64,000 bases of DNA from Streptomyces sp. NBC_01298 (GCF_035978755.1 NZ_CP108414.1:2728001-2792000); one strand, 5' to 3'. Counted from the stretch's first letter, positions 30,757 through 39,875 are shown. Notes: a model not told the origin generated them from the sequence alone. Program-made: numbers and translations.

Positions 30757-30947
30757 AGTCCCCTACCCGCCCTTCCACCGTTCCCCGGGCTCTGCCCGGA
30801 CCCCGGACGTGCGCTCCGCGCACGTGCCCTCAAACGCCGGGCGGGCTGAAAGCTGCCGCGCAGCGGCAGTATCCAGCCTCGCCGGCGTTTGAGGCGCGGG
30901 GTCTGGGGCGGAGCCCCGGGGAACGGGCGAAGGGTGGGCAGGGGACC
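30757..30947. repeat. Long imperfect inverted repeat in a 569-bp gap
   Basis: The 30533-31101 gap holds no gene. Its core is palindromic. Outer arms of about 50 bp (30757-30806 and 30897-30947) match in inverted orientation with a few mismatches. Within them CTCAAACGCCGG (30829-30840) pairs with 30882-30893, next to GCTG/CAGC, and the centre has CTGCCGC/GCGGCAG. ACGTGCGC/GCGCACGT also pairs at 30808-30826. The CAAACGCCGG and GTCCCCTACCCGCC modules resemble widespread Streptomyces intergenic repeats. Confidence 0.8.
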
Positions 30948-31101
30948 CGGCCCCGCAGGGCCGAACCCAGCCGCACCCGCCCACCGGGCCCCACGCCGGG
31001 ACGGCAGTGGCGGGCACCCGGCCCAGCCACCGACGGACGGAGTCCGGCGCAGCGGCGCGAAGCCGGTGAGGCCTCCAGGGCCGCACCGCGCGAGCGGCGC
31101 G

Positions 31102-32679
31102 TCAGGAAGGCGCGGTCGCCTTCAGGGCGAGCCACAGCTCCATGCGGACGTCCGGGTCGTCCAGGGAGCGGCCGAGGATCTCCTCCACCCGCCGCATGCG
31201 GTAGCGCAGGGTGTGGCGGTGGACGCCGAGGTCGGCCGCCGCCGCGTCCCACTGGCCGTGGCGGGAGAGCCAGGCCTGGAGGGAGGCCACCAGATCGCCG
31301 CGGCCCTTCTCGTCGTGCTCGCGCAGCGCCCGCAGGGTGCCGTCCGCGAAGGCCCGTACCGCGTCGTCGGCCAGGAGCGGGAGGACCGAGCCCGCCGCGA
31401 GGTCCTCGTGCTCGACCATCGGGCGGCCGCGCCGCCGGGCCACGGCCAGGGCCTGGTCGGCCTGCTTGAAGGCGGCCGCCACGCCGGAGGCCGCCGCGGG
31501 GGCCGACAGGCCGAGGACCAGCTCGTCCGGCTCCGGTTCGCCCGTCTCACGGCCCCGGCGGGATTCCAGCGCCTCCGCGTGTTCCACGCACGCCTGCACC
31601 GCCGAGCCCCCGTCGGCCGCCAGGACCACGAGCCGGCCCGGCTCCGGAACCACCAACAGGGTCTCCCCCGTGCGCGCGGCCGCCGATTCCACGGCGTCGG
31701 CGAGCATCGCCAGGCCCTCCGGCTGGGCGGTGCCGGCCAGGGCCGGTTCCGCCACGAGGATCCGGAACGGCGCGTCGAGCAGGGCCCCGTACAGGTCCCC
31801 GGCCACGGCCTGGGCGTGGTCCGCCTGACCGGCGAGCAGCATGCGCAGCACCGCGGCGCCGAGCCGGGACTCGGCGTCGTGCAGGGAGCGGGAGCGTTCG
31901 GTGGTGAGGGTCAGCAGGGCCACCGCGGAGTGGACGGCGTACCGCTCCGCCGTGCCGAGCGGGGCGCCGGTGCCGACGGCCAGGGCTCCGCGCGCCCGGC
32001 GGCCGGTACCGAGCGACTGGAGTTCCACCCGGTCCTCGGAGCCGCCGACCACGGCGCTGGCCGGCGCCGGCCGCTCCCGCAGCCGTTCCACGTCGGGGGT
32101 GAGGCGGGCCGCCCGGCGCGCGGCCCAGTCGGGCGCGGCCGCGACGACGGCGCCCGAGGTGTCGTACAGGGCGGCCCAGCCGTGCACGTGCGCGGCCAGC
32201 TTCGTCAGCAGGTCGGCGGGCCCGTCGGCGGACAGCGCGGCCCGGGTCAGCTCGCGCTGCGCCTCGAAGCCGGCGGTCACCGCCCGGTACTGGTCGGCGG
32301 CGAGGGCGGCGGAGACGGCCTTGCTGATGGCGAGGAACGGGGTGCGCCGGGGCACCTCCAGCAGCGGCAGGTCCTCGGCGGTGGCGGCTTCCACGAGCGC
32401 CTCGGGCACGGCGTCGTAGTTCACCCCGATGGCGAAGCCGATGCCGACGACCCCGGCGGCCGCGAGCCTGCGCACGTAGCGCCGCATCTCCTCGGGGTCC
32501 TCCGCGTCCAGTTTCATCGCGGTGATGAGGAGGAGCTCCCCGCCCTCCATGTAGGGGACGGGGTCGGCGAGCTCACTGACGTGGGCCCAGCGCACCGGGG
32601 TGTCGAGGCGGCCCTCCCCGGCCCGGACGCTGAGCTTGAGCGCCGAGTGCTGGACGAGCGAGGCGAGGGTGAGCGGCAT
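31102..32679 (-). CDS. PucR-family transcriptional regulator
   Basis: 525 aa. An N-terminal PucR ligand-sensing domain (LSVRAGEGRLDTPVRWAHVSEL, key HVSELADP) is followed by a GGDEF-like/CdaR middle region. The C-terminal HTH includes LSRHGQWDAAAADLGVHRHT and LRYRMRRVEEILGR. Family members control purine, proline, GABA or polyamine use. It lies between an aldehyde dehydrogenase gene and gabT, with one gene between it and gabT, so GABA catabolism is the likely regulon. Target sites were not identified. Confidence 0.93.
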   Translation of the reverse strand: MPLTLASLVQHSALKLSVRAGEGRLDTPVRWAHVSELADPVPYMEGGELLLITAMKLDAEDPEEMRRYVRRLAAAGVVGIGFAIGVNYDAVPEALVEAATAEDLPLLEVPRRTPFLAISKAVSAALAADQYRAVTAGFEAQRELTRAALSADGPADLLTKLAAHVHGWAALYDTSGAVVAAAPDWAARRAARLTPDVERLRERPAPASAVVGGSEDRVELQSLGTGRRARGALAVGTGAPLGTAERYAVHSAVALLTLTTERSRSLHDAESRLGAAVLRMLLAGQADHAQAVAGDLYGALLDAPFRILVAEPALAGTAQPEGLAMLADAVESAAARTGETLLVVPEPGRLVVLAADGGSAVQACVEHAEALESRRGRETGEPEPDELVLGLSAPAAASGVAAAFKQADQALAVARRRGRPMVEHEDLAAGSVLPLLADDAVRAFADGTLRALREHDEKGRGDLVASLQAWLSRHGQWDAAAADLGVHRHTLRYRMRRVEEILGRSLDDPDVRMELWLALKATAPS

Positions 32680-32841
32680 GGGTACCGGGGCGCCTTAGGG
32701 AGAGGAGGGGTGCGGCGGCGAGGTGCCGACGGAGGATTCTCGCCGTGGACCACCACCGCGGTTTTCGCCGTGTCGTACGAACGGCACCCTTTGAGTCTGC
32801 CACCTCGTACGGGTTCGCTCCGTTCCCCCGGTCGTCCCGGC

Positions 32842-32877
32842 TCAGTCCTGTCAGTCCTGTCAGTCCCGTCAGTCCTG
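32842..32877. repeat. Four tandem 9-bp units carrying repeated stop codons
   Basis: TCAGTCCTG repeats at 32842, 32851, 32860 (one change) and 32869. The rightmost unit contains the TGA stop of the leftward ATPase gene. The other units place three further TGA codons in the same frame. Confidence 0.85.
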
Positions 32878-35220
32878 TCCCCCGAGCCGCACCAGCAGCG
32901 GGGCGGCCCGCTCGCCGCGGACGGAGGTCAGGGAGATCACGGCGTGGCCGGGGGGCACCACGTGCGCCAGGTCGGAGGCCGACCAGCGTTCCCGCTCCAC
33001 CTGGCGCACGGTCACGGCGTCGGTGGTGACGGCCTTGCCGGAGACCAGCTTCCGGAAGGCGTGGATGGCCCGGGTGAGCGGCTGGTCGGCGAAGACCGTC
33101 CGGTGGGTGACGTCGCGGGTCTCCACCCATTCGGTGCCCCAGGTCTCGGCGAACCGCTTGCCGTCCCAGGTGGTGACCCCGGAGAAGGCCATCCGGCAGC
33201 CCACGGCCCCGAGCAGCGGGGTGCGCAGGGCTTCCGGTACGTCGTCCAGGGTGCGCAGCGTGAGCAGGACTCCCGCGTTGGCCGAGCGGAGCCGCTGGAT
33301 GCCGCGCACCGCCTCCGGGGTGAGCGTGTGGGAGGCGTCGTCGAAGGCGAGGAGCGCGAAGAGCGTGCGGTCGGTACGGGCTGCGGCGGAGGCGTTGAAC
33401 TGGGCGAGCAGCAGCCGGGCCAGCATCCGGGAGGCGTCGGCGTGCCCGCGCTCGGGAAGGTCCACGCGGACCCGCAGGGGGTGCTCCAGGGCCCGCAGGG
33501 AGAAGGGCCGCCCGGCGCCGGTGGTGTCGAAGAACCCGGCGAAGGCGGGCCGGTCCAGCAGCGCGACCCGGTCGGCGAGGGCCGGGCCGGGGTCGGCGGG
33601 GGCCCCTTGCTGGCGTTCGCGCGCGTCGAGCTCGCGGAGCATCCGGTGCTGTCCGGCGGCCTCCAGGGCCTCGCGCAGGCCGGCGAGGGCGACGGGCACG
33701 TGGTCGAGGAGCTCCCGCAGCTCCGGCACGGCGGGGAAACGGCCGTACGCGGCCCGGAACGGTCCGAGGAGCTGAGCGAGGGCGGTGGCGGCGCGGCGCA
33801 CATCGACCCCCGGCAGGTCTCCCACGAAGCCCTCCGCGAGGAGCGTGGCGGCCTCGTCGGCGTCGGTCGTGCCCCCGTAGAGGTCCAGGTCGTAGACGGA
33901 GTCGGGATCGCCGACGCGGACGACGACGTCGTAGCCCTCGTCGGGTCCGAGGGCGGCGCCGGTGGAGGCGACCACGACGACGGCGGCCTGGCCGGCGAGG
34001 GCCTGCAGGGCCAGTGACTCCACGACGGGGCGGACCAGGCGGGAGGTCTTGCCCGCGCCCGAGGGGCCGATGGCGAGCAGCGAGGTGCCGAGGACTCCGG
34101 GGTCGAGGGCGATGCCGCTGCCGCGGCGGGCGTACGGGTTGCGCTCGCCGTCCTGGACGGTGCCGAGCAGCACCTGGCGGGCGAGCAGATCGTGCCGTGC
34201 CGCCCGGACGGGCAGCTCGCGCGCCCCCGACGGGTGGACGCAGGCGCCGGCGCCCTTGTCCCGCACGGACTCGGCGAAGGCCCGCGCCCGCGAGGGATCG
34301 GCCCGTACGGTCTCCCAGGCACGCCGGATCCGCACGAAGTCCACGTCGTTCATCCGCCCGGCCACCACCTCGGCCCCGAGCCGATCGGCCACCTCCGCCA
34401 TCCCGGCGTCCCGCACCTCGGTCCAAGTGAGGTTCTCGGAAGGAGCCCCCGCTGCGGGTACTGGGGACGAGGGGGCCTGCCTGGCTTGGTGGCCCGGACC
34501 CGGCTTGCGCGCCAGCCGGGCGAAGAAGACGAGCACGGGCGCCGTGACCACGGTGTAGACGAGGACGGTCACCACGGTCCGCGTTCCCCGGCTCATCTCC
34601 GCGTACGGCAGGTGGTCGCCCACAAGACCCAGGACCGTCAGCGTGTTCGTTCCGATGAGGAGCAGCACGAACAGTGCACCGGCCACCGCACCCGCAACCC
34701 TGGCCTGGGGTCCACGGGCCGCGACCAGCCGTTCGAAGGCCGGGCCCCACGAGCCCAGCCGACTGAACCACACCACCACCGCGCAGGTCACCAGCAGCAT
34801 GTAGGCCTGCAACCCGGCGGTACCCCGTCCGTCGACCGGATCGCCACCCAGGTCCCACCAGTCCCGGGGGGTGAAGAGCTTGAGCGGCAGGTCCGTGTAC
34901 GGGATGTAGTTGTTGCTCAGCAGCGACCAGACCAGCACGCACGCCAGGAATGAGATGACCGCCCCGCTCAGCAGGGCCCGGTCGGTGGCCTCCTCCGGCT
35001 CCCGTCCCTCACGGGGCCGGTAACCGAAGCGCCAGATGCCCGGCCCCGCCTCCGGGCGAGGGGTACTCAGCCAGTCCGTGAGCCCCGGTCCGACGCTGGG
35101 CGCGTGGGCAGGCCTCGGCGGCGCCAGGCCCTGCACGGGAGACACCAGACCCGGCCGAGTCGGCCTGGGTACATGATCCGCACGGACCCTCTGCCCATCG
35201 TGCGTGCCGTCGGTGTCCAT
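32869..35220 (-). CDS. Membrane-anchored ATPase resembling type IV coupling proteins (TraD/VirD4-like)
   Basis: 783 aa from ATG 35220. About four membrane segments lie in the first 240 residues (around LLSGAVISFLACVLVW, YMLLVTCAVVVWF, VAGALFVLLLIG and VVTVLVYTVV). The cytoplasmic ATPase domain has LLAIGPSGAGKTSRLVRPVV (P-loop) and LFALLAFDDASHT (Walker-B-like), then RSANAGVLLTLRTLDDV. The layout matches VirD4/TraD coupling ATPases that pump DNA or protein. No relaxase or other conjugation gene is nearby, so it may be a chromosomal protein with another role. It is divergent from gabT. Confidence 0.82.
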   Translation of the reverse strand: MDTDGTHDGQRVRADHVPRPTRPGLVSPVQGLAPPRPAHAPSVGPGLTDWLSTPRPEAGPGIWRFGYRPREGREPEEATDRALLSGAVISFLACVLVWSLLSNNYIPYTDLPLKLFTPRDWWDLGGDPVDGRGTAGLQAYMLLVTCAVVVWFSRLGSWGPAFERLVAARGPQARVAGAVAGALFVLLLIGTNTLTVLGLVGDHLPYAEMSRGTRTVVTVLVYTVVTAPVLVFFARLARKPGPGHQARQAPSSPVPAAGAPSENLTWTEVRDAGMAEVADRLGAEVVAGRMNDVDFVRIRRAWETVRADPSRARAFAESVRDKGAGACVHPSGARELPVRAARHDLLARQVLLGTVQDGERNPYARRGSGIALDPGVLGTSLLAIGPSGAGKTSRLVRPVVESLALQALAGQAAVVVVASTGAALGPDEGYDVVVRVGDPDSVYDLDLYGGTTDADEAATLLAEGFVGDLPGVDVRRAATALAQLLGPFRAAYGRFPAVPELRELLDHVPVALAGLREALEAAGQHRMLRELDARERQQGAPADPGPALADRVALLDRPAFAGFFDTTGAGRPFSLRALEHPLRVRVDLPERGHADASRMLARLLLAQFNASAAARTDRTLFALLAFDDASHTLTPEAVRGIQRLRSANAGVLLTLRTLDDVPEALRTPLLGAVGCRMAFSGVTTWDGKRFAETWGTEWVETRDVTHRTVFADQPLTRAIHAFRKLVSGKAVTTDAVTVRQVERERWSASDLAHVVPPGHAVISLTSVRGERAAPLLVRLGGQD

Positions 35221-35246
35221 GAAACCTCTGCCCCCTGCCCGTGAGC

Positions 35247-35290
35247 GCACTGCCCTGCACTGTCCTGCACTGCCCTGCCTGCACTGCCCT
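35247..35290. repeat. 10-bp direct repeats upstream of the ATPase gene
   Basis: GCACTGCCCT occurs at 35247, 35257 (one change), 35267 and, after a 4-bp insert, 35281. The array is 27-70 bp upstream of the ATG at 35220, in the space shared with gabT, a possible iterated operator. The rest of 35221-35496 probably contains the gabT promoter; no confident boxes are seen. Confidence 0.7.
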
Positions 35291-35496
35291 GCGCGCTCAA
35301 TCTAGTGGCCGTTGCCGCCCCGCGACCCGTACCCGGGCATGATCCACAAGACAGGCGCGGATTCCTCCCTATGGCCGTCACGGACAAGGACACGCGGGGA
35401 CCACTCCCGAACGGAGCATGCAGGACCCCGCCTCCCGGGCCTAGCCTGCGGACAAAGACACAAGTGCGTCCGAAAACACCCCCCAGGAGCCCCCCT

Positions 35497-36831
35497 ATGA
35501 CCGCTGTTCCGCAGGAGCGCCGCATCGTCACCGCGATCCCCGGCCCCAAGTCGCAGGAGCTGCAGGCCCGCCGTCTGTCGACGGTGGCCGGCGGCGTGGG
35601 CTCCGTGCTTCCCGTCTTCACCGCCCGCGCGGGCGGCGGCATCATCGAGGACGTCGACGGCAACCGCATGATCGACTTCGGTTCCGGCATCGCCGTGACC
35701 TCGGTCGGCGCCTCCGCCGAGGCCGTCGTGCGCCGCGCCGCCGCGCAGCTCGCCGACTTCACCCACACCTGTTTCATGGTGACCCCCTACGAGGGCTACG
35801 TGGAGGTCTGCGAGGCCCTCGCCGAGCTCACCCCGGGTGACCACGCGAAGAAGTCGGCCCTGTTCAACTCCGGCGCCGAGGCCGTCGAGAACGCCGTCAA
35901 GATCGCCCGTTCGTACACCAAGCGCCAGGCCGTCGTCGTCTTCGACCACGGCTACCACGGCCGTACGAACCTCACGATGGCGCTGACCTCGAAGAACATG
36001 CCGTACAAGCAGGGCTTCGGCCCGTTCGCCCCCGAGGTCTACCGCGTCCCGGTCGCCTACGGCTACCGCTGGCCGACCGGCGCCGAGAACTGCGGCCCCG
36101 AGGCCGCCGCCCAGGCGATCGACAACATCGTCAAGCAGATCGGCGCCGAGAACGTCGCCGCGATCATCATCGAGCCGGTCCTCGGCGAGGGCGGCTTCAT
36201 CGAGCCGGCCAAGGGCTTCCTCCCGGCGATCGTGAAGTTCGCCAACGACAACGGCATCGTCTTCGTCGCCGACGAGATCCAGTCCGGCTTCTGCCGCACC
36301 GGCCAGTGGTTCGCGTGCGAGGACGAGGGCATCGTCCCCGACCTCATCACGACCGCCAAGGGCATCGCGGGCGGCCTGCCGCTCGCGGCCGTGACCGGCC
36401 GCGCCGAGATGATGGACTCCGTGCACGGCGGCGGCCTGGGCGGCACCTACGGCGGCAACCCGGTGGCCTGCGCCGGTGCGCTCGGCTCCATCGAGACCAT
36501 GAAGGAGCTCGACCTCAACGCCGCGGCGAAGAAGATCGAGTCCGTCATGAAGGCCCGCCTGACGGCCATCCAGGAGAAGTACGACATCGTCGGCGACATC
36601 CGCGGCCGCGGCGCCATGATCGCGATCGAGCTCGTCAAGGACCCCAAGTCCAAGACCCCGAACCCGGAGGCGGCCGGCGCGCTCGCCAAGGCCTGCCACG
36701 CCGAGGGCGTGCTCGTCCTCACCTGCGGCACCTACGGCAACGTGCTCCGCTTCCTGCCGCCGCTGGTCATCGGCGAGGACCTGCTGAACGAGGGCCTGGA
36801 CGTCATCGAGGCCGCGTTCGCGACCCTCTGA
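35497..36831 (+). CDS. gabT: 4-aminobutyrate aminotransferase
   Basis: A PLP enzyme converting GABA and 2-oxoglutarate to succinate semialdehyde and glutamate. 444 aa. Class III aminotransferase motifs: IDFGSGIAVTSVG, FNSGAEAVENAVKIAR (phosphate binding), FDHGYHGRT, FVADEIQSGFCRTGQ, and ITTAKGIAGGLPLAAV with the PLP lysine. The ATG is chosen for the AGGAG site about 8 nt upstream; the frame is open further left. Nearby PucR-type regulator and aldehyde dehydrogenase support a GABA role. Confidence 0.94.
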   Translation: MTAVPQERRIVTAIPGPKSQELQARRLSTVAGGVGSVLPVFTARAGGGIIEDVDGNRMIDFGSGIAVTSVGASAEAVVRRAAAQLADFTHTCFMVTPYEGYVEVCEALAELTPGDHAKKSALFNSGAEAVENAVKIARSYTKRQAVVVFDHGYHGRTNLTMALTSKNMPYKQGFGPFAPEVYRVPVAYGYRWPTGAENCGPEAAAQAIDNIVKQIGAENVAAIIIEPVLGEGGFIEPAKGFLPAIVKFANDNGIVFVADEIQSGFCRTGQWFACEDEGIVPDLITTAKGIAGGLPLAAVTGRAEMMDSVHGGGLGGTYGGNPVACAGALGSIETMKELDLNAAAKKIESVMKARLTAIQEKYDIVGDIRGRGAMIAIELVKDPKSKTPNPEAAGALAKACHAEGVLVLTCGTYGNVLRFLPPLVIGEDLLNEGLDVIEAAFATL

Positions 36832-36902
36832 TCGACCGTCCGGTCAAGCGTCCGGCCAACCGTCTGATCGACCGCCTGCGCAGCCCCCTGGTCGAACGTC
36901 TG
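36831..36902. repeat. 12-bp tandem repeats at the gabT 3' end
   Basis: Six degenerate 12-bp units (for example ATCGACCGTCCG and ATCGACCGCCTG) begin in the gabT stop codon. The remaining space to the PAP2 gene (to 37056) shows nothing else clear. Confidence 0.65.
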
Positions 36903-37056
36903 ACACAGGCGGTAGAACGCGGGGACGCGATCCTCGATCACCGCGCGGTCACTACCGGGGGTAACGGTCGGGCGCTGTGAAGAAGGTGTGGGGGGCCGAT
37001 GGCGGGAGCGTTTTCCCGCTGTCGGTCCCCCTTCCGCTGCCGTACGGTTTCTGCAG

Positions 37057-37953
37057 ATGAGTGAGACACCCCGCTCCCGGGAAATCGGGGGCGACACCAG
37101 TACCGGGCTTCCCCAGCGCCGCACTGGGCATGCGTTCGCGCACACTCTTCACCGATCGGACGGCCGCACGCCCCAAACCCCCCGGGGCGCCCGGCATCCC
37201 GATCCGGGCGGCCGCCCCGGAACCACCCCCCCTGTTCCGGGGCGGCCGGCCACTCTCCTCTCGGCGGGTTCCGCCGTCTCCGCGCTCTGCGCGGCGCTCT
37301 TCGCCCTGACCACCTGGCAGGTCCTCGTGTCCGGGCCCCTGCTGGTCCCGGACGCCGCCCTCAGCCGCTCGCTGGTGCGCACGGTCCCCGACGCGGTCAC
37401 CCAGCGCCTCTCCGATCTCGGCAACGTCCCGGTAGCAGTCCCCGTCCTGCTCCTCGCCGTCGTCCACGCCGCCCGGCGCGGCAACCGGCGCGCCGCGGCG
37501 GCCGCGGCCCTGGCCATGGCCCTGGTGCCGGCCCTGATCGTCCCGCTGAAGGAGTGGACCGGCCGTCCGGGCCCCCTGGAGCCCTGGGCCTCCGGCTACT
37601 ACCCCTCGGGCCACACGGCCACCGCTTGCGTGGCGTACACGGGCGCGGCCCTGCTCGTGCGCCCGTACACCCGGGGCCGCTGGCCCCTCCCCCTCGCGGC
37701 GGCCCTCACCGCCCTGACGGCGACGGGGCTGATCCTGCGCGGCTACCACTGGCCCCTGGACGTCCTGGCCAGCCTCCTGATGTGCACGCCGCTGCTGCTC
37801 GTGGTGCGGAGCGCGGCGGGGCGGGGACGCACGGCAGGGCCGGGGCGTGCGCGCCCCGGCCCTGCCGCGTCCGACGACCACTCGGCCGACGGCCAGCCGG
37901 CGGACGGTCAGCCGGCGGACGGTCAGCCGGCCGACGGTCAGCCGCCGAAGTAG
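37057..37953 (+). CDS. PAP2-family membrane phosphatase
   Basis: 298 aa. Five or six membrane helices. The three PAP2 motifs are present: KEWTGRP (KxxxxxxRP), YPSGHTA (PSGH) and LRGYHWPLDVLA (RxxxxxHxxxD, with Leu at the usual Ser). It probably dephosphorylates lipid phosphates or undecaprenyl diphosphate at the membrane. The first ~75 residues are Pro/Arg-rich and atypical, so a later start is possible. The C-terminus consists of four ADGQP units and overlaps the 3' end of the convergent chitinase gene. Confidence 0.85.
   Translation: MSETPRSREIGGDTSTGLPQRRTGHAFAHTLHRSDGRTPQTPRGARHPDPGGRPGTTPPVPGRPATLLSAGSAVSALCAALFALTTWQVLVSGPLLVPDAALSRSLVRTVPDAVTQRLSDLGNVPVAVPVLLLAVVHAARRGNRRAAAAAALAMALVPALIVPLKEWTGRPGPLEPWASGYYPSGHTATACVAYTGAALLVRPYTRGRWPLPLAAALTALTATGLILRGYHWPLDVLASLLMCTPLLLVVRSAAGRGRTAGPGRARPGPAASDDHSADGQPADGQPADGQPADGQPPK
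37885..37944. repeat. Four 15-bp units shared by PAP2 and chitinase 3' ends
   Basis: Units begin at 37885, 37900, 37915 and 37930 and encode ADGQP on the plus strand. On the minus strand the last unit holds the chitinase TGA, and the units at 37900 and 37915 repeat a TGA in that frame. Confidence 0.85.
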
Positions 37954-39800
37954 GCGTCGAAGTTCTTCGAGAACTCCCAGCTGCCGAAGCGGTCCCAGTT
38001 GATCGACCAGGTCATCAGGCCGCGCAGGGCGGGCCAGGTGCCGTGGGTCTGGTACGCGCCACAGTTCGTCTTCTTGGTCAGGCAGTCCAGCGCCTTGTTG
38101 ACCTCCGCCGGGGAGGTGTGGCCGTTGCCCGCGTTGGTCGTGGCCGGCAGGCCGATGGCGACCTGGTCCGCGCGCAGCGGCGGGAAGACGCGGGCGGTGT
38201 TGCCGGCCACGGGGAAGCCCGTGAGCAGCATGTCCGTCATGGCGATGTGGAAGTCGGCTCCGCCCATGGAGTGGTACTGGTTGTCGAGGCCCATGATCGA
38301 GCCCGAGTTGTAGTCCTGGACGTGGAGCAGGGTCAGGTCGTCGCGCAGGCCGTGGATGACCGGGAGGTAGGCGCCGGCGCGCGGGTCCTGGCCGCCCCAG
38401 GGGCCGGATCCGTAGTACTGGTAACCGAGCTGGACGAAGAAGGTCTCGGGGGCCATCGTCAGGATGAAGTCCGGGCCGTACTTGGCCTTCAGGGTCTTCA
38501 CGGCGGAGATCAGGTTGACGATCACCGGGGTGGTGGGGGCGCGGAAGTCGGTGTCGCCGGTGGCCAGGGAGAGGGAGTGGCCCTCGAAGTCGATGTCGAG
38601 GCCGTTGAGCCCGTACTCGTCGATGATCTTGCTGACGGAGGAGACGAAGGTGTCGCGGGCCGCCGTGGTGCCCAGCTGGACCTGGCCGTTCTGGCCGCCG
38701 ATCGAGATCAGGACCTTCTTGCCCGCGGCCTGCTTGGCCTTGATGGCCGCCTTGAAGTCCGCGGCCGATTCGACGTTCGGGCATTCGCTGACCGGGCAGA
38801 GCTGGAAGCGGATGTCGCCCGAGGTCACCGAGGTGGGCTCGCCGAAGGCCAGGTTGATGACGTCCCAGGAGGCGGGTACGTCGGCCATCCGGACGTAGCC
38901 GGAGCCGTTGGCGAAGCTGGCGTGCAGGTAGCCGACCAGGGCGTGCGCGGGCAGGCCGGGGTTGCCCGGGTTGCCGCCGCCGTTCGGCGTGGTCACCGGG
39001 ACCGCGGCGCTCTTGGCGGATTCGCCGGCCGCGTTCACGGCGCTGACCTGGAAGGAGTACGTCGTGGAGGCGGTGAGGCCGGTGACCGTCGCCGACGTGC
39101 CGCCGACGGTGGTCGGGTTCGCGCCGTCCCGGTAGACCTTGTACGAGGTGGCCCCGGTCGCGGCCGCCCAGGAGAGGCCGACCGTGGTGGAGGAGGAGGC
39201 GGACCCGGCGAGCCCGGTGGGGGCGGCCGGGATCTGGGGGCCGGGTCCGGAGCCGCCGGGGTCCGGGCCGACGAGGGTCACGTCGTCGGTGAACTGCGAC
39301 GGCTGGCCGTACCAGCCCTGCGTGTACACGGTCACCGAGGTGGTGCTCGGGCCGGTACGGAAGCTCGTGCTCAGCTGCTTCCAGGCGCCGGGGCTCTGGG
39401 TCCAGGTCTGCGGGTCCGTGGTCCCGGTTCCGGTGGCGCCGAGGTAGACGTACGCCCCCTGCACCCAGGCGCTCAGCGTGTACGCGGAGTCGGGCTTGAC
39501 GGTGACGGTCTGGGAGCAGCGGGCGTTGTCCTGCCCGGCCGGGGTGCTCTTGAGGGCGGAAGTGCCGCCGTGCACCGGGGTGCTGACGGCGGCTCCGCTG
39601 CCGGCCGAGCAGCTCCAGCCGTCCAGGCCGGCTTCGAAGCCGCCGTTGCGGATGAGGTCGGCGTCGGCCGCGGCGGCCGGCTGACCGGCGGCGAGGAGGC
39701 CGGCCGCCGCGAGGGCGGCGGCGGTAAGGAGGGACAGCGCGGAGCGTATGACGGTGGGTCTGGCGGGGCGGGTGGGGCCAGCAGGACGAGTGGGGCGCAC
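37938..39800 (-). CDS. Secreted GH18 chitinase
   Basis: Extracellular endochitinase-type enzyme, 620 aa. A signal peptide (about 1-45, arginine-rich start then a long Ala/Leu core ending AAAAD) is followed by a carbohydrate-binding module (LIRNGGFEAGLDGWSCS, TPVHGGTSALKST; about 45-175), a fibronectin type III domain (about 195-280) and a GH18 barrel. The catalytic DxxDxDxE motif is GLDIDFEGHS, with MAPETF and YNSG further on. GTG 39800 is chosen because GGAGG lies 5 nt upstream; the frame extends further without a start of this quality. The promoter carries a DasR-type site. Confidence 0.94.
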   Translation of the reverse strand: MRPTRPAGPTRPARPTVIRSALSLLTAAALAAAGLLAAGQPAAAADADLIRNGGFEAGLDGWSCSAGSGAAVSTPVHGGTSALKSTPAGQDNARCSQTVTVKPDSAYTLSAWVQGAYVYLGATGTGTTDPQTWTQSPGAWKQLSTSFRTGPSTTSVTVYTQGWYGQPSQFTDDVTLVGPDPGGSGPGPQIPAAPTGLAGSASSSTTVGLSWAAATGATSYKVYRDGANPTTVGGTSATVTGLTASTTYSFQVSAVNAAGESAKSAAVPVTTPNGGGNPGNPGLPAHALVGYLHASFANGSGYVRMADVPASWDVINLAFGEPTSVTSGDIRFQLCPVSECPNVESAADFKAAIKAKQAAGKKVLISIGGQNGQVQLGTTAARDTFVSSVSKIIDEYGLNGLDIDFEGHSLSLATGDTDFRAPTTPVIVNLISAVKTLKAKYGPDFILTMAPETFFVQLGYQYYGSGPWGGQDPRAGAYLPVIHGLRDDLTLLHVQDYNSGSIMGLDNQYHSMGGADFHIAMTDMLLTGFPVAGNTARVFPPLRADQVAIGLPATTNAGNGHTSPAEVNKALDCLTKKTNCGAYQTHGTWPALRGLMTWSINWDRFGSWEFSKNFDAYFGG

Positions 39801-39875
39801 AACTGCCTCCGGTACATGGGGGGATGGAGCCGGGCCGCGCGCGGGCGAGCCGTGGGGGAAGGCGCAGCGGCGCCC

